Assembly: GCF_001295265.1 (NCBI RefSeq)
Contig: NZ_LJOD01000017.1
Coordinates: 1-64,000, forward strand
DNA from: Chryseobacterium indologenes
GTDB lineage: Bacteria; Bacteroidota; Bacteroidia; Flavobacteriales; Weeksellaceae
Reading direction: 5' to 3'
DNA: 64,000 bases
Positions within the stretch are counted from its first letter, which is position 1, and each line of letters begins with the position of its first letter. Below are positions 1-8,225 of the stretch, piece by piece. Position numbers and translations under genes: made by a program. The notes under the pieces are model-generated. The model was not told the origin of the DNA and searched no databases. It saw only the letters and a program-made list of their open reading frames with translations.

Positions 1-1
1 C

Positions 2-145
2 TTCAATAACAATTCACAGCCTCACTATGTGTTAATAACACCTGGCGGAAAAGTAATCAACAACCCGGTTTCAGGATACATGCCGAAAGAGGATTTCAAA
101 AAATTCCTCGAATGCGGGGTCGAGTATTATAAAAAGAATAAATAA
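2..145 (+). CDS. C-terminal end of a thioredoxin-fold / DsbD-type thiol:disulfide protein (partial)
   Basis: The frame open from the window edge encodes 47 residues and ends at TAA 143-145. The readable tail has the pattern Y-V-L-I-T-P-G-G-K, then N-N-P-V-S-G-Y, then a short F-L-E-C-G helix. This resembles the last strands and helix of thioredoxin-like domains at the C-terminus of flavobacterial cytochrome c biogenesis / DsbD proteins, which pass reducing power to the periplasm. The active-site CxxC would lie upstream and is not in the window, so the assignment rests on the tail alone. A strong terminator follows directly. Confidence 0.5.
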   Translation, partial: FNNNSQPHYVLITPGGKVINNPVSGYMPKEDFKKFLECGVEYYKKNK

Positions 146-163
146 ATATTCATTATCAGCTTT

Positions 164-197
164 AAAACTCACATCGTTCAGATGTGAGTTTTTTTTA
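164..197 (+). terminator. Rho-independent terminator after the partial thioredoxin-like gene
   Basis: An 11-bp perfect stem (aaactcacatc / gatgtgagttt) with a 5-nt loop (gttca) is followed by a run of T. Confidence 0.9.
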
Positions 198-281
198 TTT
201 CAATAACAAAACAGCAAAATATTTAATAAATAATCACAACAGTGTAAAATTTATTAACTTTAGCCATCAACACAAGCCTTA

Positions 282-1787
282 ATGTTTATGAAATATTTCA
301 AATCTATCTTTTTCCCCTTTATAATATCTTCTGCCCTTTCGGCACAAAACAATTCCATAGAATGGCAGAAATCATATGGAGGCAGCCGGATGGAACAATT
401 TCCGGATATTTACCAGACGAATGACGGAGGATATATTATAGCAGGTTCTTCCAACTCCATCGATGAAGGTATGGGCAATCATGGCTTTTTCGATCAATGG
501 GTCGTCAAAGTGAATGCAGCCGGAACTGTTGAATGGCAAAGATCCTATGGAGGCACGGCAGATGATAAGGCTAACTCTGTAAGGCAGACCAATGACGGAG
601 GCTATATTGTAGCCGGCTCTACCCATTCAACCAATGGAGATGTTTCCAATAATCACGGTCAGGAGGATTTCTGGATTGTAAAACTGAATTCCTCTGGAAA
701 TATAGTGTGGGAGAAAACCTTAGGCGGAAGTGGTAATGATGCTGCCAAATGTATTCGCCAGACTCCTGACGGAGGATATATTGTAGCAGGGAAATCAGAT
801 TCCAATGATGGGGATATTACCGGAAACAACGGATACCTTGATGGCTGGATTGTAAAACTGGATCAGAACGGAGGAATAACATGGCAGAAATCTATTGGAG
901 GCCCTAACTTTGAAGAGTTCAGTTCTATTGAACTCACTGCAGACGGCGGATATGTAATGGCGGGCAACATAAGCACCAGCACAAACAGTTTTAATTACTG
1001 GATCGTAAAAGTAGACTCCTCCGGGAATACCCAATGGTCAAAAAATTACGGAGGATCTGCCTCAGATAAAGCCAATTCATTGAAACTAACTCCCGACGGA
1101 GGATATATTATTGCCGGCAGCTCCAACTCTAACGATGGAGATATTACAGCAGGTAACGGCAATTATGATTACTGGATCATCAAATTAGATCATCTCGGAA
1201 ATCTGCAATGGCAGAAATCTTTTGGAGATTATATGTATGATAATGCTTTCGGGATTGATAATACGGAGGACGGAGGACTCATTGTTTTAGGCTACTCTGC
1301 AACAACAGATACAACCAACCTCAGCTCCAATGATTATTGGCTGATAAAATTAAACGCTAACGGAGATACGGAATGGCAAAGAAGATATGGCGGTACACAA
1401 GATGATTATGCTTCCTCTGTACAGCAGACTGCGGATGGAGGTTATATTATGGCCGGCGTATCCAATTCTTTCTCAGCTTCTCAGGCCAATTATGACTACC
1501 GCATTATAAAGCTGGGACCTGACACATTAGGAACAAACGAAAATACAGTCCCTCTAAAGATCTCGCTTTCTCCTAATCCGGCAAAAAATACAGTTTATAT
1601 AAGTCATCTTCCCGGCGAAACAATCATCAATATTACGGATATGTCCGGAAGAAAATTATTCAGCAGAAAATACAATGATCAAAAAGTGGCTATAGATGTT
1701 ACCCCGTTCAGCAGTGGCGCATATCTTGTTCAGGTTCAATATAAAGGAAAAATAATTTTATCTGAAAAATTAATCCTCAGCAAATAA
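282..1787 (+). CDS. Secreted seven-repeat beta-propeller-like protein with T9SS type A sorting tail
   Basis: A signal peptide covers about residues 1-21, ending near S-A-L-S-A-Q. The body holds seven repeats of roughly 55-58 residues. Each begins with W-x-[KR]-x-[YLIF]-G-G and contains Q-T-x-D-G-G-Y-I-x-A-G and a Y-D-Y-W-I-x-K-L-type strand. Seven such repeats fit a seven-bladed propeller. The last ~75 residues (S-P-N-P-A-K-N, then G-x-Y-L-V-Q-V) are a Por_Secre_tail, which directs export by the type IX system and removal or anchoring at the surface. ATGs at 282 and 288 are both possible; the second gives the more usual M-K-Y-F-K signal start. Substrate or ligand is unknown. It stands alone, not in an operon. 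Confidence 0.85.
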   Translation: MFMKYFKSIFFPFIISSALSAQNNSIEWQKSYGGSRMEQFPDIYQTNDGGYIIAGSSNSIDEGMGNHGFFDQWVVKVNAAGTVEWQRSYGGTADDKANSVRQTNDGGYIVAGSTHSTNGDVSNNHGQEDFWIVKLNSSGNIVWEKTLGGSGNDAAKCIRQTPDGGYIVAGKSDSNDGDITGNNGYLDGWIVKLDQNGGITWQKSIGGPNFEEFSSIELTADGGYVMAGNISTSTNSFNYWIVKVDSSGNTQWSKNYGGSASDKANSLKLTPDGGYIIAGSSNSNDGDITAGNGNYDYWIIKLDHLGNLQWQKSFGDYMYDNAFGIDNTEDGGLIVLGYSATTDTTNLSSNDYWLIKLNANGDTEWQRRYGGTQDDYASSVQQTADGGYIMAGVSNSFSASQANYDYRIIKLGPDTLGTNENTVPLKISLSPNPAKNTVYISHLPGETIINITDMSGRKLFSRKYNDQKVAIDVTPFSSGAYLVQVQYKGKIILSEKLILSK

Positions 1788-1983
1788 TCAAACCTCCTTA
1801 AAATATCATAAAACATTACCAATATAAAAAAACAAACTGTTTTTAAATGTTAAAATTCAATTATTTCATACAATTAGTTATCAAATTTAAAATTAAGGTA
1901 TAAACTTTGCATGGATTTTTTCAAATAAAGATTAAAAGTTCAGTCTTTATTAAAATTTGTTTAACATTTAAAAACTATGTACC

Positions 1984-2499
1984 ATGGCTGAAGTAAACAC
2001 TCAGGAAAAACAAGGCGGAAAACAAAAGAAAAAATTAATCAGGGTAGATATGACCCCGATGGTAGATCTGGGATTTCTACTCATTACCTTTTTTATGTTT
2101 ACCACTAATTTTACAAAACCTAATGTAATGGATCTGGGATTACCCGCAAAAAGCCCAGTTCCCATCACTAAAGTAATTGATGACAAAAACCAGATTACTT
2201 TTATTCTTGGTAAAGACAACAGGGCATTTTATCACCAAAGCAATGAAAAAGAGCTTAATATCGGTAATTTAAAAGAAACTGATTTCAATGGCGTAAACAT
2301 TTCAAAAATTATCTCTGAAGCCTATAAAAGAGCGCCGGTTCCGGAGAATTTTACAGTGATTATTAAACCAACGGATGATGCCAATTACAAAAACTTCGTA
2401 GATGTACTGGACAATGTTGCGATCTCTAAAAAAGAGCGATATGGCATTGCTGATATAAAACCTTGGGAAAAGAAAGTTTACACTGAATTAACTCAATAA
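1984..2499 (+). CDS. exbD: ExbD/TolR-family biopolymer transport protein
   Basis: This 171-residue protein has a basic N-terminus, one membrane segment (about residues 26-45) and a periplasmic domain. The segment carries the conserved proton-path aspartate (D28 in M-V-D-L-G-F-L-L). ExbD works with ExbB and TonB to couple the proton gradient to outer-membrane transport. Neither exbB nor tonB is adjacent, and both flanking genes are unrelated, so this is a solitary copy. A second ExbD/ExbB set probably lies elsewhere in the genome (inference). A terminator follows. Confidence 0.88.
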   Translation: MAEVNTQEKQGGKQKKKLIRVDMTPMVDLGFLLITFFMFTTNFTKPNVMDLGLPAKSPVPITKVIDDKNQITFILGKDNRAFYHQSNEKELNIGNLKETDFNGVNISKIISEAYKRAPVPENFTVIIKPTDDANYKNFVDVLDNVAISKKERYGIADIKPWEKKVYTELTQ

Positions 2500-2503
2500 A
2501 AGC

Positions 2504-2532
2504 AAAGGGCATTTTTACAATGCTCTTTTTTT
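2504..2532 (+). terminator. Terminator after exbD
   Basis: A 9-bp stem, aaagggcat / atgctcttt with one G-U pair, is followed by T-rich sequence. Confidence 0.8.
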
Positions 2533-2585
2533 ATTTAAATTTGAAACTGCAATGAGCTTTATTTTAACTGTAACACGATTGAATC

Positions 2586-3368
2586 ATGCTGAATTTTGAG
2601 AAAAAAGGAAACGGAAAAGAAACCCTGGTACTGCTTCACGGCTTTATGGAAAACCTTTCGATATGGAGTGATATGGAATCTCATCTTTCTAAAGATTTCT
2701 CCCTGTTAAAAATTGATCTCCCGGGACACGGGCAGTCTGAGGTTCTTGCAGAAGTTCACACCATGGAGCTGATGGCGGATGAAGTAAAAAAAGTGTTAGA
2801 TCATGAAAACCTTCATAACATACACCTTCTGGGGCATTCTATGGGCGGCTATACAGCATTAGCTTTCGCAGAAAAGTACCCTGCTTCTCTTAAAAGCCTT
2901 ACCTTATTTTTTTCAACTTACTTTGCAGATGATGAAGAGAAAAAACAGCAACGCATTAAAAGCTACAGAATTATTAAAGATGCATTTGCCCATTACGCCA
3001 GAGCAGGTGTTCCCAATCTTTTCAACCCTAACGAACGGGATATTCTGGAAGGAAAAATTGAAACCGCTCTTGAAACGGCCCTGTCAACCAATAACCTTGG
3101 GGCTTTAGCCTGCGTAAAGGGCATGGTAGAAAGAACGGATAAAAAGCACATCATGGAAAATCTGGATGCTAAAATTCTAGTATTGGCTGGGAAACATGAT
3201 AACGCTGTAAAAACAGATGTCATGATTAAACATCTTCCGGACAGAACCAATATAAAATCCTATATCCTGGACTGCGGACATAACGGGCATTGGGAAAAGC
3301 CAGCCATCTGCGCGGAAATCATCAATACTGAACTCCTTCATAATCTGCCGAAAAGACTGGTTCTGTAA
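2586..3368 (+). CDS. Alpha/beta-fold hydrolase
   Basis: The 260-residue protein has no signal peptide, so it is cytoplasmic. The oxyanion region is L-L-H-G-F-M-E-N (about residue 16 on), followed by D-L-P-G-H-G. The nucleophile elbow G-H-S-M-G-G places the catalytic serine at S85. The probable acid is D205 (A-G-K-H-D) and the probable histidine H232 (C-G-H-N-G-H-W-E). This is the classic triad order of PF00561/PF12697 enzymes. Substrate cannot be read from sequence; esterases and MenH-like enzymes share this layout. The following patatin gene is on the same strand 75 bases on, so the two may form a small lipid/ester-hydrolysis unit. Confidence 0.85.
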   Translation: MLNFEKKGNGKETLVLLHGFMENLSIWSDMESHLSKDFSLLKIDLPGHGQSEVLAEVHTMELMADEVKKVLDHENLHNIHLLGHSMGGYTALAFAEKYPASLKSLTLFFSTYFADDEEKKQQRIKSYRIIKDAFAHYARAGVPNLFNPNERDILEGKIETALETALSTNNLGALACVKGMVERTDKKHIMENLDAKILVLAGKHDNAVKTDVMIKHLPDRTNIKSYILDCGHNGHWEKPAICAEIINTELLHNLPKRLVL

Positions 3369-3443
3369 CAGACCGCATCGGTTGAGAAACATACATTTCT
3401 CATATTAAAAAATCTTGTATATTAGTAGGGAATAATTATTTCA

Positions 3444-4256
3444 ATGGGTTTATTCTCCTTCAAAAAAAAGCAGCCGCCAGTTATCGGCCTCACTCTTTCC
3501 GGGGGCGGAATGCGCGGGATCGCTCATATTGCGGTACTCAAAGCACTGGAGCAATACGGCCTTAAGCCTCATATTATCTCAGGAACCAGCGCTGGTTCTA
3601 TTGTAGGTGCTTTTTATGCTTTCGGCAAAACTCCGGATGAGATGATAGAAATCGTTAAACAAACCACTTTCTTTTCCAGATCTTATCTGAAGCTTTCCAA
3701 AAACGGAATTTTCAGTTCGAATTTTATTTTAAAACTTTTTAAAGATCATTTTCCTGAAGATGATTTTAAAATCCTGAAAATCCCCGTGTATGTTACAGCC
3801 ACAGAAATGACCCACGGAATTGTTGATTTCTTCTCTGAAGGTGAACTTTTCAGACCGCTTCTCGCTTCATCAAGCGTTCCTTTTATTTTGCCTCCTGTAA
3901 AAATTGATGAAAAAATATATGTAGACGGCGGAGTTCTGGATAATCTCCCTATTGAACCCATCATTGACAAATGTGACTTCCTGATTGCCTCTCATGTAAA
4001 TTCAATAAGCTATGACGAGCTTAAAAAGATGAGCCTGATGAAAGAATTCGACAGAATACTCCATCTTGCCATTGCCAAATCTGTTTATTCTAAAGCCAGA
4101 TCCTGTGATATCTTCCTGGACCCTCCCAAAATGACTAAATTCAGCTTATTCAGCAAGAAAAATCTGGATGAAATGTTTAGCGAAGTATATGAATACACCT
4201 GCCTGGAACTGGAGGCTAAAGGGTATAAAAAAGGCCCTCTAACAGAGAGCCTTTAA
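3444..4256 (+). CDS. Patatin-like phospholipase (RssA/YlbK-like)
   Basis: The 270-residue protein has the full patatin catalytic set. The oxyanion motif is G-G-G-M-R-G (residues 20-25), the nucleophile motif G-T-S-A-G has S49, and the dyad aspartate D161 is in V-D-G-G. Patatin enzymes hydrolyse acyl esters of phospholipids with a Ser-Asp dyad. There is no signal peptide and no outer-membrane barrel, so it is the short cytosolic/peripheral class rather than a secreted PlpD type. The last codons and stop overlap a hairpin that appears to serve the convergent gene (see 4230-4254). Confidence 0.9.
   Translation: MGLFSFKKKQPPVIGLTLSGGGMRGIAHIAVLKALEQYGLKPHIISGTSAGSIVGAFYAFGKTPDEMIEIVKQTTFFSRSYLKLSKNGIFSSNFILKLFKDHFPEDDFKILKIPVYVTATEMTHGIVDFFSEGELFRPLLASSSVPFILPPVKIDEKIYVDGGVLDNLPIEPIIDKCDFLIASHVNSISYDELKKMSLMKEFDRILHLAIAKSVYSKARSCDIFLDPPKMTKFSLFSKKNLDEMFSEVYEYTCLELEAKGYKKGPLTESL
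4230..4254 (-). terminator. Terminator of the minus-strand T9SS gene, inside the patatin gene end
   Basis: The imperfect stem AAAGGC-c-CTCT / AGAG-a-GCCTTT has loop aac. Read on the minus strand it is followed by TTTTTT, while on the plus strand no T-run follows. It therefore terminates the gene that ends at 4277, although it lies within the last patatin codons and stop. Confidence 0.7.
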
Positions 4257-4276
4257 ATATTATCGTTATCTGATTA

Positions 4277-5851
4277 TTATTCTTTAATTACTTTGAATGT
4301 CTGCTCAGCATCTGACGTTTTTACTTTTACTACATATACCCCGGCTTTCAGGTCATCCGTATTAATAGCGGAAATATTATCCTTAACCGATTTCACCAGT
4401 CTTCCGTCTGCTGAATAGAAGGTAACTTCTGTTACTTTTCTGTCTGCAGTTGAAATATTCAGGATATTCTTCATTGGATTCGGGTATACTCCTAATGCCG
4501 GTTTAGCATTGCTTTCGTTTACACCAAGTGTTCCTGTAACAGTAACTGTATAATCTTCAGCCTGTCCAAAACCTTCTCCGGTTGTAGCATCAGACATACA
4601 AGGGTTGTCATAGAACACTGTAGTTCCATAGTTCTTTTTAATTCTCATTCGGGTATTTCCTAACATTGCTGTAGCCGGAACTACAATTGTTCCTGTAGCC
4701 TCTTTAGTATCAGTACCTGTGGAATTGGTAATGGCGACAGCAGTTGCTAAAGTATTAAAATACACTTCCCCAGCGTCATTAAATACTCCATTCTGATTCC
4801 AGTCGATAAATACAACAAATCTGTCTGTATAGTTTCCACCGGTATTTCCTTTAACGGTCATTACATTTGAACTTCCTCTTGCCACAGTTGCCACTTTATC
4901 TAGGAAAACTTCATGAGCAGGACTTGTTACTGCAACAGGAGAAGTATTGTTAATTCCCGCAAAGACTACAGATGTAATAGGTTCTACCCCATCAGTATAG
5001 GTAAGCGGGCCGCAATATCCTGCAAATGGGTTAGCCGAGGTTGTGAAACTATACTCTGTACAAGCTGTTGAAACATTTGGCGTATTCACGGCTACTACTC
5101 TCCAATAGTACTGTCCATTCAAAGGCTGTCCATTTAAACTTGTTACAGTAGCTGTGGTTCCTGCAAAATTTCCAATTTTTGTGGTAGGGTTTGGAGTAGT
5201 TCCCATATACACCTCATAATGCGAAACAGGGCCTGCTGAAGCTGTCCAGGAAAGTGTAACTGAAGAATAAGACACCCCAGTAGCACCATTTGCAGGAGAT
5301 ACAGGAACCGGACAAGGTACAGATCCGGCAGCGGGTGCCGTATCATTTACAATATTATCAAACAGAAGTCTGAACTTATCTGTAGAAGTTGCATGGAATC
5401 CTACATATACGGTTTGTCCAATATAAGGAGTCAGATCAATAACGAATTGTGTCCAGGAGCTTGGTGCAGGTGCAGATGCTGTTAACGTGGTTGTAAAAGC
5501 AGCTGCGGTAGCCGTAGTCGTAGAAAGCTTTACTTCGTAATCTTCTACATACAGAGGGTCCTGGTTCTTCACAAAATACGTTAATCTGTCATTAACTCCC
5601 GCAGTAACTGTAATAGCAGGAGTAACCAGATAGTCGTCATGTGCACTGGCACTGTAATTGATTTGAGCTGCATTAGGAGCAGAAAATGCCGATCCCGGTG
5701 CTCCAACTCCAAATACGAATGTATTGGCATCTCCCCCGTTAATAACTGTCCAGCCAGTAGGCGTTGTTGTTCCCGCATCAAAATTTTGAGAAAATTGCGC
5801 ATCGGATAAGAATGGCAATGCAAATAACATCGCGAGTAATTTTGTTTTCAT
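4277..5851 (-). CDS. Secreted choice-of-anchor-J / Fn3 / GEVED protein with T9SS type A tail
   Basis: This 524-residue protein has a signal peptide (M-K-T-K-L-L-A-M-L-F, cleaved near S-D-A-Q). About residues 20-170 resemble the choice-of-anchor J / cleaved-adhesin jelly roll (F-S-Q-N-F-D-A-G-T, later W-T-Q-F-V-I-D-L-T, F-D-N-I-V-N). A fibronectin type III-like unit follows at about 180-270 (P-V-S-P-A-N-G-A-T-G-V, H-Y-E-V-Y). About 300-440 is a GEVED-type domain (F-I-D-W-N-Q-N-G-V-F-N-D-A-G-E-V). The last ~75 residues are the T9SS type A tail (V-Y-P-N-P-M-K-N). The layout suggests a secreted or surface adhesin/binding protein. No catalytic residues are recognisable. Confidence 0.85.
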   Translation of the reverse strand: MKTKLLAMLFALPFLSDAQFSQNFDAGTTTPTGWTVINGGDANTFVFGVGAPGSAFSAPNAAQINYSASAHDDYLVTPAITVTAGVNDRLTYFVKNQDPLYVEDYEVKLSTTTATAAAFTTTLTASAPAPSSWTQFVIDLTPYIGQTVYVGFHATSTDKFRLLFDNIVNDTAPAAGSVPCPVPVSPANGATGVSYSSVTLSWTASAGPVSHYEVYMGTTPNPTTKIGNFAGTTATVTSLNGQPLNGQYYWRVVAVNTPNVSTACTEYSFTTSANPFAGYCGPLTYTDGVEPITSVVFAGINNTSPVAVTSPAHEVFLDKVATVARGSSNVMTVKGNTGGNYTDRFVVFIDWNQNGVFNDAGEVYFNTLATAVAITNSTGTDTKEATGTIVVPATAMLGNTRMRIKKNYGTTVFYDNPCMSDATTGEGFGQAEDYTVTVTGTLGVNESNAKPALGVYPNPMKNILNISTADRKVTEVTFYSADGRLVKSVKDNISAINTDDLKAGVYVVKVKTSDAEQTFKVIKE

Positions 5852-5938
5852 AAAAGTTTGTTTTTAATTAGTTTTCACCTAAACTACAAAAAAACAATTA
5901 CATAAACAAAATGTTATGAAGTAAATTAAATATAATGA

Positions 5939-6946
5939 TTAATAAAATTCATCTTTTTTAAGATATAATTTAAAATCATTAATAGTATCTTCCAGAGATC
6001 CGTAAGATTTTCCTCCGGCAGCATTAATGTGCCCACCCCCATTGAAATACTTTCTTGAGAACTGGTTAACATCTACATCATCTTTGCTTCTGAAAGAAAT
6101 TTTAATAAAATCTTCATACAGATCCTCCATGAAGAAAGCAGACATTTTTACCCCGGCAATACTTAAACCATAGTTTACAAAGCCTTCTGTATCTCCTTTC
6201 TGGAATCCGAATTCTTTAAGCTCATTTCTTGTCAGAGACAGAACAGCAACTTTTCCGTCATTCACTACCTCTATTCTTCCTAATACTAAAGCAAGCAGAT
6301 GAAGACGGGAAACCGTGTTGGTATCCCAGGTATTGGAAGTAATCACCGATGGGTCTGCCCCTTTTTCTATTAAATTAGCAATAATTCTATGGGTAGCCGC
6401 ACTTGTGGAACGAAAGCGGAACCCTCCTGTATCTGTCATAATTCCGGTATACAGACATTCAGCAATATCCAGGTTCACCAAATGCTCTTCATTCAGTGCT
6501 TCAATGAAGTGATAAATCATCTGGCAGGTAGCAGGAATTACGGTATCGGAATATACAAAATCAAAGTTTTCGGGCTGTTGGTGGTGATCAATCAGAATTT
6601 TCTTAGCAGCAGCTTTAGCCAGCCACTCCCCTAAAATCCCTATTCTTGAAGGAGAATTAAAATCGAGGCAGAAAATTACATCTGCTCCGCTGATCATATC
6701 GAACGCCAGCTTTCTTTTGTATTCTCCGATAATTACTTTTTTAGCTTCCGGCATCCATTTCAGAAACTTCGGAAAATCATTGGGTACAATTACCTCTGCA
6801 TGAATTCCTTTTGCTTTCAGAAAATGTTTCAGTCCCAAACTGGAACCAATAGCATCACCATCCGGATTATAATGGGTAAGGATAACGATTTTTTTCTCAG
6901 GAGTAAGTAATGTATTGATTTCTAAAAGTTCTGCAGGTGTAAACAT
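5939..6946 (-). CDS. nrnA: DHH/DHHA1 phosphoesterase, bifunctional oligoribonuclease/PAP phosphatase type
   Basis: In 335 residues the DHH-family motifs appear in order: N-P-D-G-D-A-I-G-S (about 26-34), C-L-D-F-N-S (about 93), the signature D-H-H (about 120) and M-T-D-T-G-G-F-R (about 171). The C-terminal DHHA1 motif is G-G-G-H-I-N-A-A-G. NrnA enzymes degrade 2-5 nt RNA fragments and dephosphorylate pAp with Mn2+. Length and motif spacing are typical. The gene stands alone on the minus strand. Confidence 0.88.
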   Translation of the reverse strand: MFTPAELLEINTLLTPEKKIVILTHYNPDGDAIGSSLGLKHFLKAKGIHAEVIVPNDFPKFLKWMPEAKKVIIGEYKRKLAFDMISGADVIFCLDFNSPSRIGILGEWLAKAAAKKILIDHHQQPENFDFVYSDTVIPATCQMIYHFIEALNEEHLVNLDIAECLYTGIMTDTGGFRFRSTSAATHRIIANLIEKGADPSVITSNTWDTNTVSRLHLLALVLGRIEVVNDGKVAVLSLTRNELKEFGFQKGDTEGFVNYGLSIAGVKMSAFFMEDLYEDFIKISFRSKDDVDVNQFSRKYFNGGGHINAAGGKSYGSLEDTINDFKLYLKKDEFY

Positions 6947-7104
6947 CCGGTGTTTATTTTCTTTAAAATTAAGTTTTCAAAGATAAAGCTTTTAAATAAA
7001 TCATTTAAATATTATTTTTGCATCCGGAACTGGCCTTCCCTTCGGGATTTGCCAATAATTGATTAAATAACAGATTAAATAATTTCAAAAAAAGATAACT
7101 AAAG

Positions 7105-7135
7105 TTTGTAACTTATAATTTTTTCTATATCTTTG
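7105..7135 (+). promoter_or_regulatory. Bacteroidota-type promoter of rpmH
   Basis: A TTTG box (7105-7108), a 19-bp spacer and TATCTTTG (7128-7135) match the -33/-7 consensus TTTG-N19-TAnnTTTG. Transcription would start about 7140, leaving a ~40-nt leader before ATG 7181. Confidence 0.8.
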
Positions 7136-7180
7136 CAACCTGAAAATTAATAGATATAATTACGATTTAAATATATAGTA

Positions 7181-7339
7181 ATGAGTAAAAGAACATTCCA
7201 GCCATCAGAAAGAAAGAAAAGAAACAAACACGGTTTCAGAGAAAGAATGTCTACGCCAAATGGGAGAAGAGTTTTGGCTGCAAGAAGAGCTAAAGGCAGA
7301 AAGAGATTAACTGTAAGTGCTGCACGCGCTAAGAGATAA
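7181..7339 (+). CDS. rpmH: 50S ribosomal protein L34
   Basis: This 52-residue basic protein begins M-S-K-R-T-F-Q-P-S and contains the L34 core K-R-N-K-H-G-F-R-x-R-M, then G-R-R-V-L-A-A-R-R-A-K-G-R-K-R-L. L34 is a late-assembling large-subunit protein. The gene has its own promoter and terminator and is not next to rnpA as in many bacteria. Confidence 0.97.
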   Translation: MSKRTFQPSERKKRNKHGFRERMSTPNGRRVLAARRAKGRKRLTVSAARAKR

Positions 7340-7363
7340 TTTCTATATTATCATATACAAATC

Positions 7364-7396
7364 ATGCTTGAAAAGAAGTTTTTCAGGCATTTTTTG
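7364..7396 (+). terminator. Terminator after rpmH
   Basis: The stem tgcttgaaaa / ttttcaggca (one wobble pair) has a short gaag(t) loop and is followed by six Ts. Confidence 0.85.
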
Positions 7397-7493
7397 TTGT
7401 TAAAATTTACTAAAATTTAGGTTCTTTAAGCTTCTTTTTTCTATTTTTAAGATCTCAAAAAATATTTTAGAAATAGCAAGTTAAAATCGAATT

Positions 7494-8204
7494 ATGCCAC
7501 ATACAAATATCTCCGGAGATAATATCATAAGTTTACAACACGCCAAGATTGCGCAAAAAAACTTTACTGTTCTTTCTGATGTTAACCTTAACATTAAAAA
7601 AGGAAGATTCTGCTACCTTATCGGAAAAACAGGTTCCGGAAAAAGCTCCCTATTGAAAACGCTTTACGGACATATTCCTTTAGCGTCAGGCCATGGAGCC
7701 GTAGTTGGTTTTGATCTTGCCAAACTCAGACCTTCAGACATTCCCAATCTGAGAAGAAAACTGGGAATTGTATTCCAGGACTTCCAGCTTCTTTCTGACA
7801 GAACTGTTGAAAAAAATCTGAAATTTGTTCTTGAAGCTACAGGATGGAGTGATAAGGCTAAAATGGAAGACCGCATCAACGAAGTATTGGGAAGCGTAAA
7901 TATGAAGAGTAAAAAGCACAAAATGCCGCACGAGCTTTCAGGAGGTGAACAGCAGCGTATCGCAATTGCAAGAGCTCTGCTCAACCATCCGGACCTGATT
8001 CTTGCTGATGAGCCTACCGGAAACCTTGATCCTGAAACCTCCAATGAAATCATGACCTTACTGAAACAGGTTGCCCTTGAAAACGGAGCCGCAGTAGTCA
8101 TGGCCACCCACGATTATCATATGATCCAGAATTTCCCGGGAGAAGCAATCAGGTGTGAAGACGGTAAAGTTTCCGTACTGGATACTACTGAATTATTCGA
8201 ATAA
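7494..8204 (+). CDS. ftsE: Cell division ABC transporter ATP-binding protein FtsE
   Basis: The 236-residue ABC ATPase has Walker A G-K-T-G-S-G-K-S-S, Q-loop V-F-Q-D-F-Q-L-L, signature L-S-G-G-E-Q-Q-R, Walker B L-I-L-A-D-E-P-T-G-N-L-D and H-loop A-T-H-D-Y. The L-L-S-D-R-T-V-E-x-N stretch after the Q-loop is typical of FtsE. FtsE with membrane partner FtsX controls peptidoglycan hydrolases at the septum. ftsX is not adjacent, as is common in Bacteroidota. A terminator for this gene seems to lie inside the convergent trmN6 (8280-8305). Confidence 0.9.
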   Translation: MPHTNISGDNIISLQHAKIAQKNFTVLSDVNLNIKKGRFCYLIGKTGSGKSSLLKTLYGHIPLASGHGAVVGFDLAKLRPSDIPNLRRKLGIVFQDFQLLSDRTVEKNLKFVLEATGWSDKAKMEDRINEVLGSVNMKSKKHKMPHELSGGEQQRIAIARALLNHPDLILADEPTGNLDPETSNEIMTLLKQVALENGAAVVMATHDYHMIQNFPGEAIRCEDGKVSVLDTTELFE

Positions 8205-8225
8205 GAAATTAAAGAAACCAAAGAT

